Assembly (NCBI GenBank): GCA_037178625.1 | Contig: CM074143.1 | Coordinates: 1 to 64,000 of the forward strand | Source: Skeletonema tropicum | Lineage: Eukaryota > Bacillariophyta > Thalassiosirophyceae > Thalassiosirales > Thalassiosiraceae | DNA: 64,000 bases | Direction: 5' to 3' | Part shown: positions 1-13,180 of the stretch, one piece after another | Layout of the letters: every line of letters starts with the position of its first letter | How positions within the stretch are numbered: the stretch's first letter is position 1 | Program-made: the position numbers and the translations under genes | Notes under the pieces: generated by a model | What the model saw: only the letters and a program-made list of their open reading frames with translations | What the model was told of the DNA's origin: nothing | The model's database searches: none

Positions 1-659
1 GAATGTGTAGGGGAGGGTTTTTTTTGTGTAGCTGTTACTTGCGGCCGTGGAGGAGGTGGAACTGTTGCGATATCCACTACGCTTCTTTGTTGTGGATGAT
101 GTCGGTGATGGTGGTGGTGATAGTAGTTTGGATTTGGCTGCGGATAGCGGTGGATTATTCCTCAATTGTGACATGTGATGGGAGCGATGCTGAGCATGAT
201 CAATTAATAAATCATCTTCGAGATCGAACCCTCCCAATGTATTTCCATCTGCTGATGAAGATGATGACTTGATGACATTATTCTTCCCCTTCTTGCCCTC
301 TGAATGATGATGATTGATATCATTGCTCATGGTATTTCTGTCCATAGCCCGATCATTTTCAAAGTCTTGAAGAGTCGGCCTAAATCCATAAAGCGTCAAA
401 TATTCCAACTCGTAGGATAAAAAATCCTCATTCAACAACCACTGAGCACCATCCTCCTCCTCCTCAGTCTTACTTTGATTCACAGCATCCTCCTCCTCCG
501 TACGTTGCTGGATAGTGCATAGTGCAAGCGAAGCGGATGAAGATGATGTTGTGTGAGCTGATGAGGTGAGCTGTGAGCTCAATCAGCGGTGTGCAATTTG
601 AGACGGGCATCTTGATTTTTTTGAGAATCCGGCACTCACTTTTCACCATCACACACCAT
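1..659 (-). CDS. 5' part of an unknown Ser/Asp/Glu-rich protein gene, continuing off the left edge
   Basis: This is the leftmost copy of the repeated ORF and the only one that does not stop at the repeat junction. The frame reads through the unit end near 96-99 and stays open for 32 more codons of unique sequence to base 1, in a Ser/Thr/Lys-rich tail. In the other copies the frame stops five codons past the junction. The frame has no ATG near its beginning: a TGA directly precedes a TTG at 582. A plausible start is a small first exon at 640-659 (ATG, followed by GTGAGT), a 62-bp intron (578-639, ending ATTGAG) and exon 2 from 577. The visible protein is acidic and Ser-rich with a hydrophobic-aromatic core (NEDFLSYELEYLTLYGFRP), an SDINHHH-like His run and an SPPPSPT motif. 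I do not recognise the family. Thirty-two open codons alone could occur by chance (about one in five). Confidence 0.5.
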
Positions 660-1151
660 TACCACAGCACACACCAGCTCGAACAATAAACATGGCCGTG
701 TCTTCTCTACTACACGGCCAATGACGACGATAAGTAGCGTTTTGGAAAGGTCTCATCGTGCTCTATCGATTAGGCGTACTAAGAGTCTGATTGGAGCCAA
801 TTTAGCCAATCGTCTCGGTCAAAAACGGGTCTAGAGAAAGCCGCCGGCAGATAGAAATCCGGCTCCAAATCCAGAATTTCACCAAAAGAGTCAAAAGTTG
901 ATAAAAATACAATATGACCACCGTTGGAAAGCTCTTTTCACCCTGACTCGATTAGTACCATCTTTGCAAGTAAAATAACAATCACTGCTCGGGCAAAGCC
1001 CTCGCGAAAAAAGCGTCTTTTAGAGGGAATGAGATCCAGACAGATGGAGGCGAAGATCCAAAACAGCGGCAACTTCCATCTGCTCAAACATTAGCTTTAC
1101 TACTCGCTCATCCAATAATATGATAAACACAGCTCGGGCAGGGGCCCTCGC

Positions 1152-1175
1152 ACGCTTCGCTGAAGAACGAAGCGT
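1152..1175. repeat. 8-bp perfect hairpin and distant inverted partner
   Basis: ACGCTTCG (1152-1159) pairs with CGAAGCGT (1168-1175) around an 8-nt loop. The internal CGCTGAAGAACG (1158-1169) also has an exact inverted partner, CGTTCTTCAGCG, at 1571-1582, so the GTRCCAAY cluster lies between inverted 12-mers. It is repeated in each unit. Confidence 0.6.
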
Positions 1176-1285
1176 AGATCGTGTAAAATCCATTAGCTGG
1201 CCTCGGCTACGCTCGGCACAAGTCACATGAACCGTCCACATCATTCAATCACTACATTCACGATACCATCCCTCATTGACTCATC

Positions 1286-1611
1286 GTACCAACCATCATG
1301 ATCATACATGTGCCAACCAATCATTATCCCACAACAATCAACCCATCACAAACCTCATCGTGCCAACAACTGTACACACCACATCGTATCATCCAAACCA
1401 TACACACATCGTACCAATTCATCATTGACATCATCGTACCAACCTAACTTGCCAATCGTCATTACTCCTCATCAGTAATGTACCAACAACAACCAACCAA
1501 ACCACACCGTGCCAACCAATCATGATCATACAACGTGCCAACCTAACATGATGAGGCTGATCAAAGTAGTCGTTCTTCAGCGCAGCGTCTTGGATCTGAC
1601 ATCGTGCCAAC
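1286..1611. promoter_or_regulatory. Cluster of nine GTRCCAAY motifs inside the repeat unit
   Basis: In copy 1 the octamer GTACCAAC or GTGCCAAC (once GTACCAAT) occurs at 1286, 1310, 1360, 1411, 1436, 1480, 1509, 1535 and 1604, always in the same orientation and often preceded by CATC. This lies 0.6-1 kb upstream of the minus-strand gene start and recurs in every unit. The even orientation and conserved core suggest a degenerate minisatellite or a multi-site binding array. No factor is assigned. Confidence 0.5.
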
Positions 1612-2276
1612 TATCATTGATGAGACTGCGCTGATCGATGCTTCTGTATTGTGAGGGCGAGCGGCAGCGAGGCCGAACTGTGTTTATTTTAGAACGGTTG
1701 TTGCGCGATGAGGAGCGGTGGCGGTGGCGGTGGTGGGGATTGGTGATGGTGAGTAATCATTAATCTTCCACCTCCTCCTCATCATCGCCACCACCAATCC
1801 TCATCATAATCGAATCATCACCATCATCATCGGCGAGCCGTAATGTTTATTGCGGCGGTGGTGGACGATTACTTAGTAGTGTGGCGTCGAGCGAAGCGAG
1901 GAAGTGGAATGATGCGAAGTGTGAGCGAGCTGGAAGGCGAGTGAGCTGTCATTGTTGTTGGTAATGTTGATAATGATGGTAATGTTGATGATGAGGAGGT
2001 TCATTTGGTCATTTTTTTTCATTTTGTTGAAATTTCAGACTGGATCCGGCATCTGGCGCTGGGCATGACTTTCTAGGGGTCGATTTAGTTGAGTCGATTG
2101 ACAAAGGATCAATGTTTGGCCTTGGTAGTACTACTATTCGATAGAACGCATTGAGAGGATTCCAAATCACCCATCATCGCCTTGATACGACCAATGCAAG
2201 GGAAGTTATGGACGGAATAGAAAGGCTCTTCTCTATCATCATCCATTTCAGTTCAAGTAAATCTAAATCTTTCCAT

Positions 2277-4458
2277 ATGATGTCGGTGATGGTGGTGGTG
2301 ATAGTAGTTTGGATTTGGCTGCGGATAGCGGTGGATTATTCCTCAATTGTGACATGTGATGGGAGCGATGCTGAGCATGATCAATTAATAAATCATCTTC
2401 GAGATCGAACCCTCCCAATGTATTTCCATCTGCTGATGAAGATGATGACTTGATGACATTATTCTTCCCCTTCTTGCCCTCTGAATGATGATGATTGATA
2501 TCATTGCTCATGGTATTTCTGTCCATAGCCCGATCATTTTCAAAGTCTTGAAGAGTCGGCCTAAATCCATAAAGCGTCAAATATTCCAACTCGTAGGATA
2601 AAAAATCCTCATTCAACAACCACTGAGCACCATCCTCCTCCTCCTCAGTCTTACTTTGATTCACAGCATCCTCCTCCTCCGTACGTTGCTGGATAGTGCA
2701 TAGTGCAAGCGAAGCGGATGAAGATGATGTTGTGTGAGCTGATGAGGTGAGCTGTGAGCTCAATCAGCGGTGTGCAATTTGAGACGGGCATCTTGATTTT
2801 TTTGAGAATCCGGCACTCACTTTTCACCATCACACACCATTACCACAGCACACACCAGCTCGAACAATAAACATGGCCGTGTCTTCTCTACTACACGGCC
2901 AATGACGACGATAAGTAGCGTTTTGGAAAGGTCTCATCGTGCTCTATCGATTAGGCGTACTAAGAGTCTGATTGGAGCCAATTTAGCCAATCGTCTCGGT
3001 CAAAAACGGGTCTAGAGAAAGCCGCCGGCAGATAGAAATCCGGCTCCAAATCCAGAATTTCACCAAAAGAGTCAAAAGTTGATAAAAATACAATATGACC
3101 ACCGTTGGAAAGCTCTTTTCACCCTGACTCGATTAGTACCATCTTTGCAAGTAAAATAACAATCACTGCTCGGGCAAAGCCCTCGCGAAAAAGCGTCTTT
3201 TAGAGGGAATGAGATCCAGACAGATGGAGGCGAAGATCCAAAACAGCGGCAACTTCCATCTGCTCAAACATTAGCTTTACTACTCGCTCATCCAATAATA
3301 TGATAAACACAGCTCGGGCAGGGGCCCTCGCACGCTTCGCTGAAGAACGAAGCGTAGATCGTGTAAAATCCATTAGCTGGCCTCGGCTACGCTCGGCACA
3401 AGTCACATGAACCGTCCACATCATTCAATCACTACATTCACGATACCATCCCTCATTGACTCATCGTACCAACCATCATGATCATACATGTGCCAACCAA
3501 TCATTATCCCACAACAATCAACCCATCACAAACCTCATCGTGCCAACAACTGTACACACCACATCGTATCATCCAAACCATACACACATCGTACCAATTC
3601 ATCATTGACATCATCGTACCAACCTAACTTGCCAATCGTCATTACTCCTCATCAGTAATGTACCAACAACAACCAACCAAACCACACCGTGCCAACCAAT
3701 CATGATCATACAACGTGCCAACCTAACATGATGAGGCTGATCAAAGTAGTCGTTCTTCAGCGCAGCGTCTTGGATCTGACATCGTGCCAACTATCATTGA
3801 TGAGACTGCGCTGATCGATGCTTCTGTATTGTGAGGGCGAGCGGCAGCGAGGCCGAACTGTGTTTATTTTAGAACGGTTGTTGCGCGATGAGGAGCGGTG
3901 GCGGTGGCGGTGGTGGGGATTGGTGATGGTGAGTAATCATTAATCTTCCACCTCCTCCTCATCATCGCCACCACCAATCCTCATCATAATCGAATCATCA
4001 CCATCATCATCGGCGAGCCGTAATGTTTATTGCGGCGGTGGTGGACGATTACTTAGTAGTGTGGCGTCGAGCGAAGCGAGGAAGTGGAATGATGCGAAGT
4101 GTGAGCGAGCTGGAAGGCGAGTGAGCTGTCATTGTTGTTGGTAATGTTGATAATGATGGTAATGTTGATGATGAGGAGGTTTCATTTTGGTCATTTTTTT
4201 TCATTTTGTTGAAATTTCAGACTGGATCCGGCATCTGGCGCTGGGCATGACTTTCTAGGGGTCGATTTAGTTGAGTCGATTGACAAAGGATCAATGTTTG
4301 GCCTTGGTAGTACTACTATTCGATAGAACGCATTGAGAGGATTCCAAATCACCCATCATCGCCTTGATACGACCAATGCAAGGGAAGTTATGGACGGAAT
4401 AGAAAGGCTCTTCTCTATCATCATCCATTTCAGTTCAAGTAAATCTAAATCTTTCCAT
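2277..4458 (-). repeat. Tandem unit, copy 2, with a truncated 5' gene copy
   Basis: 2182 bp. The truncated frame that starts in this copy runs on the minus strand from 2763 to a stop at 2263, just across the junction into copy 1. It has one extra T near 4180. Confidence 0.95.
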
Positions 4459-6638
4459 ATGATGTCGGTGATGGTGGTGGTGATAGTAGTTTGGATTTGG
4501 CTGCGGATAGCGGTGGATTATTCCTCAATTGTGACATGTGATGGGAGCGATGCTGAGCATGATCAATTAATAAATCATCTTCGAGATCGAACCCTCCCAA
4601 TGTATTTCCATCTGCTGATGAAGATGATGACTTGATGACATTATTCTTCCCCTTCTTGCCCTCTGAATGATGATGATTGATATCATTGCTCATGGTATTT
4701 CTGTCCATAGCCCGATCATTTTCAAAGTCTTGAAGAGTCGGCCTAAATCCATAAAGCGTCAAATATTCCAACTCGTAGGATAAAAAATCCTCATTCAACA
4801 ACCACTGAGCACCATCCTCCTCCTCCTCAGTCTTACTTTGATTCACAGCATCCTCCTCCTCCGTACGTTGCTGGATAGTGCATAGTGCAAGCGAAGCGGA
4901 TGAAGATGATGTTGTGTGAGCTGATGAGGTGAGCTGTGAGCTCAATCAGCGGTGTGCAATTTGAGACGGGCATCTTGATTTTTTTGAGAATCCGGCACTC
5001 ACTTTTCACCATCACACACCATTACCACAGCACACACCAGCTCGAACAATAAACATGGCCGTGTCTTCTCTACTACACGGCCAATGACGACGATAAGTAG
5101 CGTTTTGGAAAGGTCTCATCGTGCTCTATCGATTAGGCGTACTAAGAGTCTGATTGGAGCCAATTTAGCCAATCGTCTCGGTCAAAAACGGGTCTAGAGA
5201 AAGCCGCCGGCAGATAGAAATCCGGCTCCAAATCCAGAATTTCACCAAAAGAGTCAAAAGTTGATAAAAATACAATATGACCACCGTTGGAAAGCTCTTT
5301 TCACCCTGACTCGATTAGTACCATCTTTGCAAGTAAAATAACAATCACTGCTCGGGCAAAGCCCTCGCGAAAAAGCGTCTTTTAGAGGGAATGAGATCCA
5401 GACAGATGGAGGCGAAGATCCAAAACAGCGGCAACTTCCATCTGCTCAAACATTAGCTTTACTACTCGCTCATCCAATAATATGATAAACACAGCTCGGG
5501 CAGGGGCCCTCGCACGCTTCGCTGAAGAACGAAGCGTAGATCGTGTAAAATCCATTAGCTGGCCTCGGCTACGCTCGGCACAAGTCACATGAACCGTCCA
5601 CATCATTCAATCACTACATTCACGATACCATCCCTCATTGACTCATCGTACCAACCATCATGATCATACATGTGCCAACCAATCATTATCCCACAACAAT
5701 CAACCCATCACAAACCTCATCGTGCCAACAACTGTACACACCACATCGTATCATCCAAACCATACACACATCGTACCAATTCATCATTGACATCATCGTA
5801 CCAACCTAACTTGCCAATCGTCATTACTCCTCATCAGTAATGTACCAACAACAACCAACCAAACCACACCGTGCCAACCAATCATGATCATACAACGTGC
5901 CAACCTAACATGATGAGGCTGATCAAAGTAGTCGTTCTTCAGCGCAGCGTCTTGGATCTGACATCGTGCCAACTATCATTGATGAGACTGCGCTGATCGA
6001 TGCTTCTGTATTGTGAGGGCGAGCGGCAGCGAGGCCGAACTGTGTTTATTTTAGAACGGTTGTTGCGCGATGAGGAGCGGTGGCGGTGGCGGTGGTGGGG
6101 ATTGGTGATGGTGAGTAAATCATCATTCTCCCACCTCCTCCTCATCATCGCCCCCACATCCTCATCATAATCGAATCATCACCATCATCATCGGCGAGCC
6201 GTAATGTTTATTGCGGCGGTGGTGGACGATTACTTAGTAGTGTGGCGTCGAGCGAAGCGAGGAAGTGGAATGATGCGAAGTGTGAGCGAGCTGGAAGGCG
6301 AGTGAGCTGTCATTGTTGTTGGTAATGTTGATAATGATGGTAATGTTGATGATGAGGAGGTTCATTTTGGTCATTTTTTTTCATTTTGTTGAAATTTCAG
6401 ACTGGATCCGGCATCTGGCGCTGGGCATGACTTTCTAGGGGTCGATTTAGTTGAGTCGATTGACAAAGGATCAATGTTTGGCCTTGGTAGTACTACTATT
6501 CGATAGAACGCATTGAGAGGATTCCAAATCACCCATCATCGCCTTGATACGACCAATGCAAGGGAAGTTATGGACGGAATAGAAAGGCTCTTCTCTATCA
6601 TCATCCATTTCAGTTCAAGTAAATCTAAATCTTTCCAT
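4459..6638 (-). repeat. Tandem unit, copy 3, with a variable patch
   Basis: 2180 bp. Truncated frame at 4445-4945, minus strand. The patch at about 6116-6168 differs from the consensus by several substitutions and indels. The same patch also varies in copies 7 and 10 and is the only real hot spot of divergence in the unit. Confidence 0.95.
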
Positions 6639-8819
6639 ATGATGTCGGTGATGGTGGTGGTGATAGTAGTTTGGATTTGGCTGCGGATAGCGGTGGATTA
6701 TTCCTCAATTGTGACATGTGATGGGAGCGATGCTGAGCATGATCAATTAATAAATCATCTTCGAGATCGAACCCTCCCAATGTATTTCCATCTGCTGATG
6801 AAGATGATGACTTGATGACATTATTCTTCCCCTTCTTGCCCTCTGAATGATGATGATTGATATCATTGCTCATGGTATTTCTGTCCATAGCCCGATCATT
6901 TTCAAAGTCTTGAAGAGTCGGCCTAAATCCATAAAGCGTCAAATATTCCAACTCGTAGGATAAAAAATCCTCATTCAACAACCACTGAGCACCATCCTCC
7001 TCCTCCTCAGTCTTACTTTGATTCACAGCATCCTCCTCCTCCGTACGTTGCTGGATAGTGCATAGTGCAAGCGAAGCGGATGAAGATGATGTTGTGTGAG
7101 CTGATGAGGTGAGCTGTGAGCTCAATCAGCGGTGTGCAATTTGAGACGGGCATCTTGATTTTTTTGAGAATCCGGCACTCACTTTTCACCATCACACACC
7201 ATTACCACAGCACACACCAGCTCGAACAATAAACATGGCCGTGTCTTCTCTACTACACGGCCAATGACGACGATAAGTAGCGTTTTGGAAAGGTCTCATC
7301 GTGCTCTATCGATTAGGCGTACTAAGAGTCTGATTGGAGCCAATTTAGCCAATCGTCTCGGTCAAAAACGGGTCTAGAGAAAGCCGCCGGCAGATAGAAA
7401 TCCGGCTCCAAATCCAGAATTTCACCAAAAGAGTCAAAAGTTGATAAAAATACAATATGACCACCGTTGGAAAGCTCTTTTCACCCTGACTCGATTAGTA
7501 CCATCTTTGCAAGTAAAATAACAATCACTGCTCGGGCAAAGCCCTCGCGAAAAAGCGTCTTTTAGAGGGAATGAGATCCAGACAGATGGAGGCGAAGATC
7601 CAAAACAGCGGCAACTTCCATCTGCTCAAACATTAGCTTTACTACTCGCTCATCCAATAATATGATAAACACAGCTCGGGCAGGGGCCCTCGCACGCTTC
7701 GCTGAAGAACGAAGCGTAGATCGTGTAAAATCCATTAGCTGGCCTCGGCTACGCTCGGCACAAGTCACATGAACCGTCCACATCATTCAATCACTACATT
7801 CACGATACCATCCCTCATTGACTCATCGTACCAACCATCATGATCATACATGTGCCAACCAATCATTATCCCACAACAATCAACCCATCACAAACCTCAT
7901 CGTGCCAACAACTGTACACACCACATCGTATCATCCAAACCATACACACATCGTACCAATTCATCATTGACATCATCGTACCAACCTAACTTGCCAATCG
8001 TCATTACTCCTCATCAGTAATGTACCAACAACAACCAACCAAACCACACCGTGCCAACCAATCATGATCATACAACGTGCCAACCTAACATGATGAGGCT
8101 GATCAAAGTAGTCGTTCTTCAGCGCAGCGTCTTGGATCTGACATCGTGCCAACTATCATTGATGAGACTGCGCTGATCGATGCTTCTGTATTGTGAGGGC
8201 GAGCGGCAGCGAGGCCGAACTGTGTTTATTTTAGAACGGTTGTTGCGCGATGAGGAGCGGTGGCGGTGGCGGTGGTGGGGATTGGTGATGGTGAGTAATC
8301 ATTAATCTTCCACCTCCTCCTCATCATCGCCACCACCAATCCTCATCATAATCGAATCATCACCATCATCATCGGCGAGCCGTAATGTTTATTGCGGCGG
8401 TGGTGGACGATTACTTAGTAGTGTGGCGTCGAGCGAAGCGAGGAAGTGGAATGATGCGAAGTGTGAGCGAGCTGGAAGGCGAGTGAGCTGTCATTGTTGT
8501 TGGTAATGTTGATAATGATGGTAATGTTGATGATGAGGAGGTTCATTTTGGTCATTTTTTTTCATTTTGTTGAAATTTCAGACTGGATCCGGCATCTGGC
8601 GCTGGGCATGACTTTCTAGGGGTCGATTTAGTTGAGTCGATTGACAAAGGATCAATGTTTGGCCTTGGTAGTACTACTATTCGATAGAACGCATTGAGAG
8701 GATTCCAAATCACCCATCATCGCCTTGATACGACCAATGCAAGGGAAGTTATGGACGGAATAGAAAGGCTCTTCTCTATCATCATCCATTTCAGTTCAAG
8801 TAAATCTAAATCTTTCCAT
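6639..8819 (-). repeat. Tandem unit, copy 4
   Basis: 2181 bp, consensus sequence. Truncated frame at 6625-7125, minus strand. Confidence 0.95.
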
Positions 8820-11000
8820 ATGATGTCGGTGATGGTGGTGGTGATAGTAGTTTGGATTTGGCTGCGGATAGCGGTGGATTATTCCTCAATTGTGACATGT
8901 GATGGGAGCGATGCTGAGCATGATCAATTAATAAATCATCTTCGAGATCGAACCCTCCCAATGTATTTCCATCTGCTGATGAAGATGATGACTTGATGAC
9001 ATTATTCTTCCCCTTCTTGCCCTCTGAATGATGATGATTGATATCATTGCTCATGGTATTTCTGTCCATAGCCCGATCATTTTCAAAGTCTTGAAGAGTC
9101 GGCCTAAATCCATAAAGCGTCAAATATTCCAACTCGTAGGATAAAAAATCCTCATTCAACAACCACTGAGCACCATCCTCCTCCTCCTCAGTCTTACTTT
9201 GATTCACAGCATCCTCCTCCTCCGTACGTTGCTGGATAGTGCATAGTGCAAGCGAAGCGGATGAAGATGATGTTGTGTGAGCTGATGAGGTGAGCTGTGA
9301 GCTCAATCAGCGGTGTGCAATTTGAGACGGGCATCTTGATTTTTTTGAGAATCCGGCACTCACTTTTCACCATCACACACCATTACCACAGCACACACCA
9401 GCTCGAACAATAAACATGGCCGTGTCTTCTCTACTACACGGCCAATGACGACGATAAGTAGCGTTTTGGAAAGGTCTCATCGTGCTCTATCGATTAGGCG
9501 TACTAAGAGTCTGATTGGAGCCAATTTAGCCAATCGTCTCGGTCAAAAACGGGTCTAGAGAAAGCCGCCGGCAGATAGAAATCCGGCTCCAAATCCAGAA
9601 TTTCACCAAAAGAGTCAAAAGTTGATAAAAATACAATATGACCACCGTTGGAAAGCTCTTTTCACCCTGACTCGATTAGTACCATCTTTGCAAGTAAAAT
9701 AACAATCACTGCTCGGGCAAAGCCCTCGCGAAAAAGCGTCTTTTAGAGGGAATGAGATCCAGACAGATGGAGGCGAAGATCCAAAACAGCGGCAACTTCC
9801 ATCTGCTCAAACATTAGCTTTACTACTCGCTCATCCAATAATATGATAAACACAGCTCGGGCAGGGGCCCTCGCACGCTTCGCTGAAGAACGAAGCGTAG
9901 ATCGTGTAAAATCCATTAGCTGGCCTCGGCTACGCTCGGCACAAGTCACATGAACCGTCCACATCATTCAATCACTACATTCACGATACCATCCCTCATT
10001 GACTCATCGTACCAACCATCATGATCATACATGTGCCAACCAATCATTATCCCACAACAATCAACCCATCACAAACCTCATCGTGCCAACAACTGTACAC
10101 ACCACATCGTATCATCCAAACCATACACACATCGTACCAATTCATCATTGACATCATCGTACCAACCTAACTTGCCAATCGTCATTACTCCTCATCAGTA
10201 ATGTACCAACAACAACCAACCAAACCACACCGTGCCAACCAATCATGATCATACAACGTGCCAACCTAACATGATGAGGCTGATCAAAGTAGTCGTTCTT
10301 CAGCGCAGCGTCTTGGATCTGACATCGTGCCAACTATCATTGATGAGACTGCGCTGATCGATGCTTCTGTATTGTGAGGGCGAGCGGCAGCGAGGCCGAA
10401 CTGTGTTTATTTTAGAACGGTTGTTGCGCGATGAGGAGCGGTGGCGGTGGCGGTGGTGGGGATTGGTGATGGTGAGTAATCATTAATCTTCCACCTCCTC
10501 CTCATCATCGCCACCACCAATCCTCATCATAATCGAATCATCACCATCATCATCGGCGAGCCGTAATGTTTATTGCGGCGGTGGTGGACGATTACTTAGT
10601 AGTGTGGCGTCGAGCGAAGCGAGGAAGTGGAATGATGCGAAGTGTGAGCGAGCTGGAAGGCGAGTGAGCTGTCATTGTTGTTGGTAATGTTGATAATGAT
10701 GGTAATGTTGATGATGAGGAGGTTCATTTTGGTCATTTTTTTTCATTTTGTTGAAATTTCAGACTGGATCCGGCATCTGGCGCTGGGCATGACTTTCTAG
10801 GGGTCGATTTAGTTGAGTCGATTGACAAAGGATCAATGTTTGGCCTTGGTAGTACTACTATTCGATAGAACGCATTGAGAGGATTCCAAATCACCCATCA
10901 TCGCCTTGATACGACCAATGCAAGGGAAGTTATGGACGGAATAGAAAGGCTCTTCTCTATCATCATCCATTTCAGTTCAAGTAAATCTAAATCTTTCCAT
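8820..11000 (-). repeat. Tandem unit, copy 5
   Basis: 2181 bp, consensus sequence. Truncated frame at 8806-9306, minus strand. Confidence 0.95.
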
Positions 11001-13180
11001 ATGATGTCGGTGATGGTGGTGGTGATAGTAGTTTGGATTTGGCTGCGGATAGCGGTGGATTATTCCTCAATTGTGACATGTGATGGGAGCGATGCTGAGC
11101 ATGATCAATTAATAAATCATCTTCGAGATCGAACCCTCCCAATGTATTTCCATCTGCTGATGAAGATGATGACTTGATGACATTATTCTTCCCCTTCTTG
11201 CCCTCTGAATGATGATGATTGATATCATTGCTCATGGTATTTCTGTCCATAGCCCGATCATTTTCAAAGTCTTGAAGAGTCGGCCTAAATCCATAAAGCG
11301 TCAAATATTCCAACTCGTAGGATAAAAAATCCTCATTCAACAACCACTGAGCACCATCCTCCTCCTCCTCAGTCTTACTTTGATTCACAGCATCCTCCTC
11401 CTCCGTACGTTGCTGGATAGTGCATAGTGCAAGCGAAGCGGATGAAGATGATGTTGTGTGAGCTGATGAGGTGAGCTGTGAGCTCAATCAGCGGTGTGCA
11501 ATTTGAGACGGGCATCTTGATTTTTTTGAGAATCCGGCACTCACTTTTCACCATCACACACCATTACCACAGCACACACCAGCTCGAACAATAAACATGG
11601 CCGTGTCTTCTCTACTACACGGCCAATGACGACGATAAGTAGCGTTTTGGAAAGGTCTCATCGTGCTCTATCGATTAGGCGTACTAAGAGTCTGATTGGA
11701 GCCAATTTAGCCAATCGTCTCGGTCAAAACGGGTCTAGAGAAAGCCGCCGGCAGATAGAAATCCGGCTCCAAATCCAGAATTTCACCAAAAGAGTCAAAA
11801 GTTGATAAAAATACAATATGACCACCGTTGGAAAGCTCTTTTCACCCTGACTCGATTAGTACCATCTTTGCAAGTAAAATAACAATCACTGCTCGGGCAA
11901 AGCCCTCGCGAAAAAGCGTCTTTTAGAGGGAATGAGATCCAGACAGATGGAGGCGAAGATCCAAAACAGCGGCAACTTCCATCTGCTCAAACATTAGCTT
12001 TACTACTCGCTCATCCAATAATATGATAAACACAGCTCGGGCAGGGGCCCTCGCACGCTTCGCTGAAGAACGAAGCGTAGATCGTGTAAAATCCATTAGC
12101 TGGCCTCGGCTACGCTCGGCACAAGTCACATGAACCGTCCACATCATTCAATCACTACATTCACGATACCATCCCTCATTGACTCATCGTACCAACCATC
12201 ATGATCATACATGTGCCAACCAATCATTATCCCACAACAATCAACCCATCACAAACCTCATCGTGCCAACAACTGTACACACCACATCGTATCATCCAAA
12301 CCATACACACATCGTACCAATTCATCATTGACATCATCGTACCAACCTAACTTGCCAATCGTCATTACTCCTCATCAGTAATGTACCAACAACAACCAAC
12401 CAAACCACACCGTGCCAACCAATCATGATCATACAACGTGCCAACCTAACATGATGAGGCTGATCAAAGTAGTCGTTCTTCAGCGCAGCGTCTTGGATCT
12501 GACATCGTGCCAACTATCATTGATGAGACTGCGCTGATCGATGCTTCTGTATTGTGAGGGCGAGCGGCAGCGAGGCCGAACTGTGTTTATTTTAGAACGG
12601 TTGTTGCGCGATGAGGAGCGGTGGCGGTGGCGGTGGTGGGGATTGGTGATGGTGAGTAATCATTAATCTTCCACCTCCTCCTCATCATCGCCACCACCAA
12701 TCCTCATCATAATCGAATCATCACCATCATCATCGGCGAGCCGTAATGTTTATTGCGGCGGTGGTGGACGATTACTTAGTAGTGTGGCGTCGAGCGAAGC
12801 GAGGAAGTGGAATGATGCGAAGTGTGAGCGAGCTGGAAGGCGAGTGAGCTGTCATTGTTGTTGGTAATGTTGATAATGATGGTAATGTTGATGATGAGGA
12901 GGTTCATTTTGGTCATTTTTTTTCATTTTGTTGAAATTTCAGACTGGATCCGGCATCTGGCGCTGGGCATGACTTTCTAGGGGTCGATTTAGTTGAGTCG
13001 ATTGACAAAGGATCAATGTTTGGCCTTGGTAGTACTACTATTCGATAGAACGCATTGAGAGGATTCCAAATCACCCATCATCGCCTTGATACGACCAATG
13101 CAAGGGAAGTTATGGACGGAATAGAAAGGCTCTTCTCTATCATCATCCATTTCAGTTCAAGTAAATCTAAATCTTTCCAT
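11001..13180 (-). repeat. Tandem unit, copy 6
   Basis: 2180 bp. Truncated frame at 10987-11487, minus strand. One A fewer in the CAAAACGG run near 11725. Confidence 0.95.

Larger units (their letters stand above)
96..2276 (-). repeat. Tandem unit, copy 1
   Basis: Leftmost copy, 2181 bp. It is the one joined to unique DNA in which the minus-strand frame stays open. It has one extra A in the run near 1012-1017 and one T fewer in the TTCATTTGG stretch near 2001. Confidence 0.95.

Noticed and set aside
2151..2453. Plus-strand 100-codon ORF present in every tandem unit
   Set aside because: It overlaps the minus-strand frame, starts at a non-ATG codon and has low-complexity Met/Val content. It looks like an antisense shadow of the Ser/Asp-rich frame.
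3200..3424. 74-codon minus-strand ORF in each unit
   Set aside because: Overlaps the hairpin region, has no domain, and its repetition only reflects the array.
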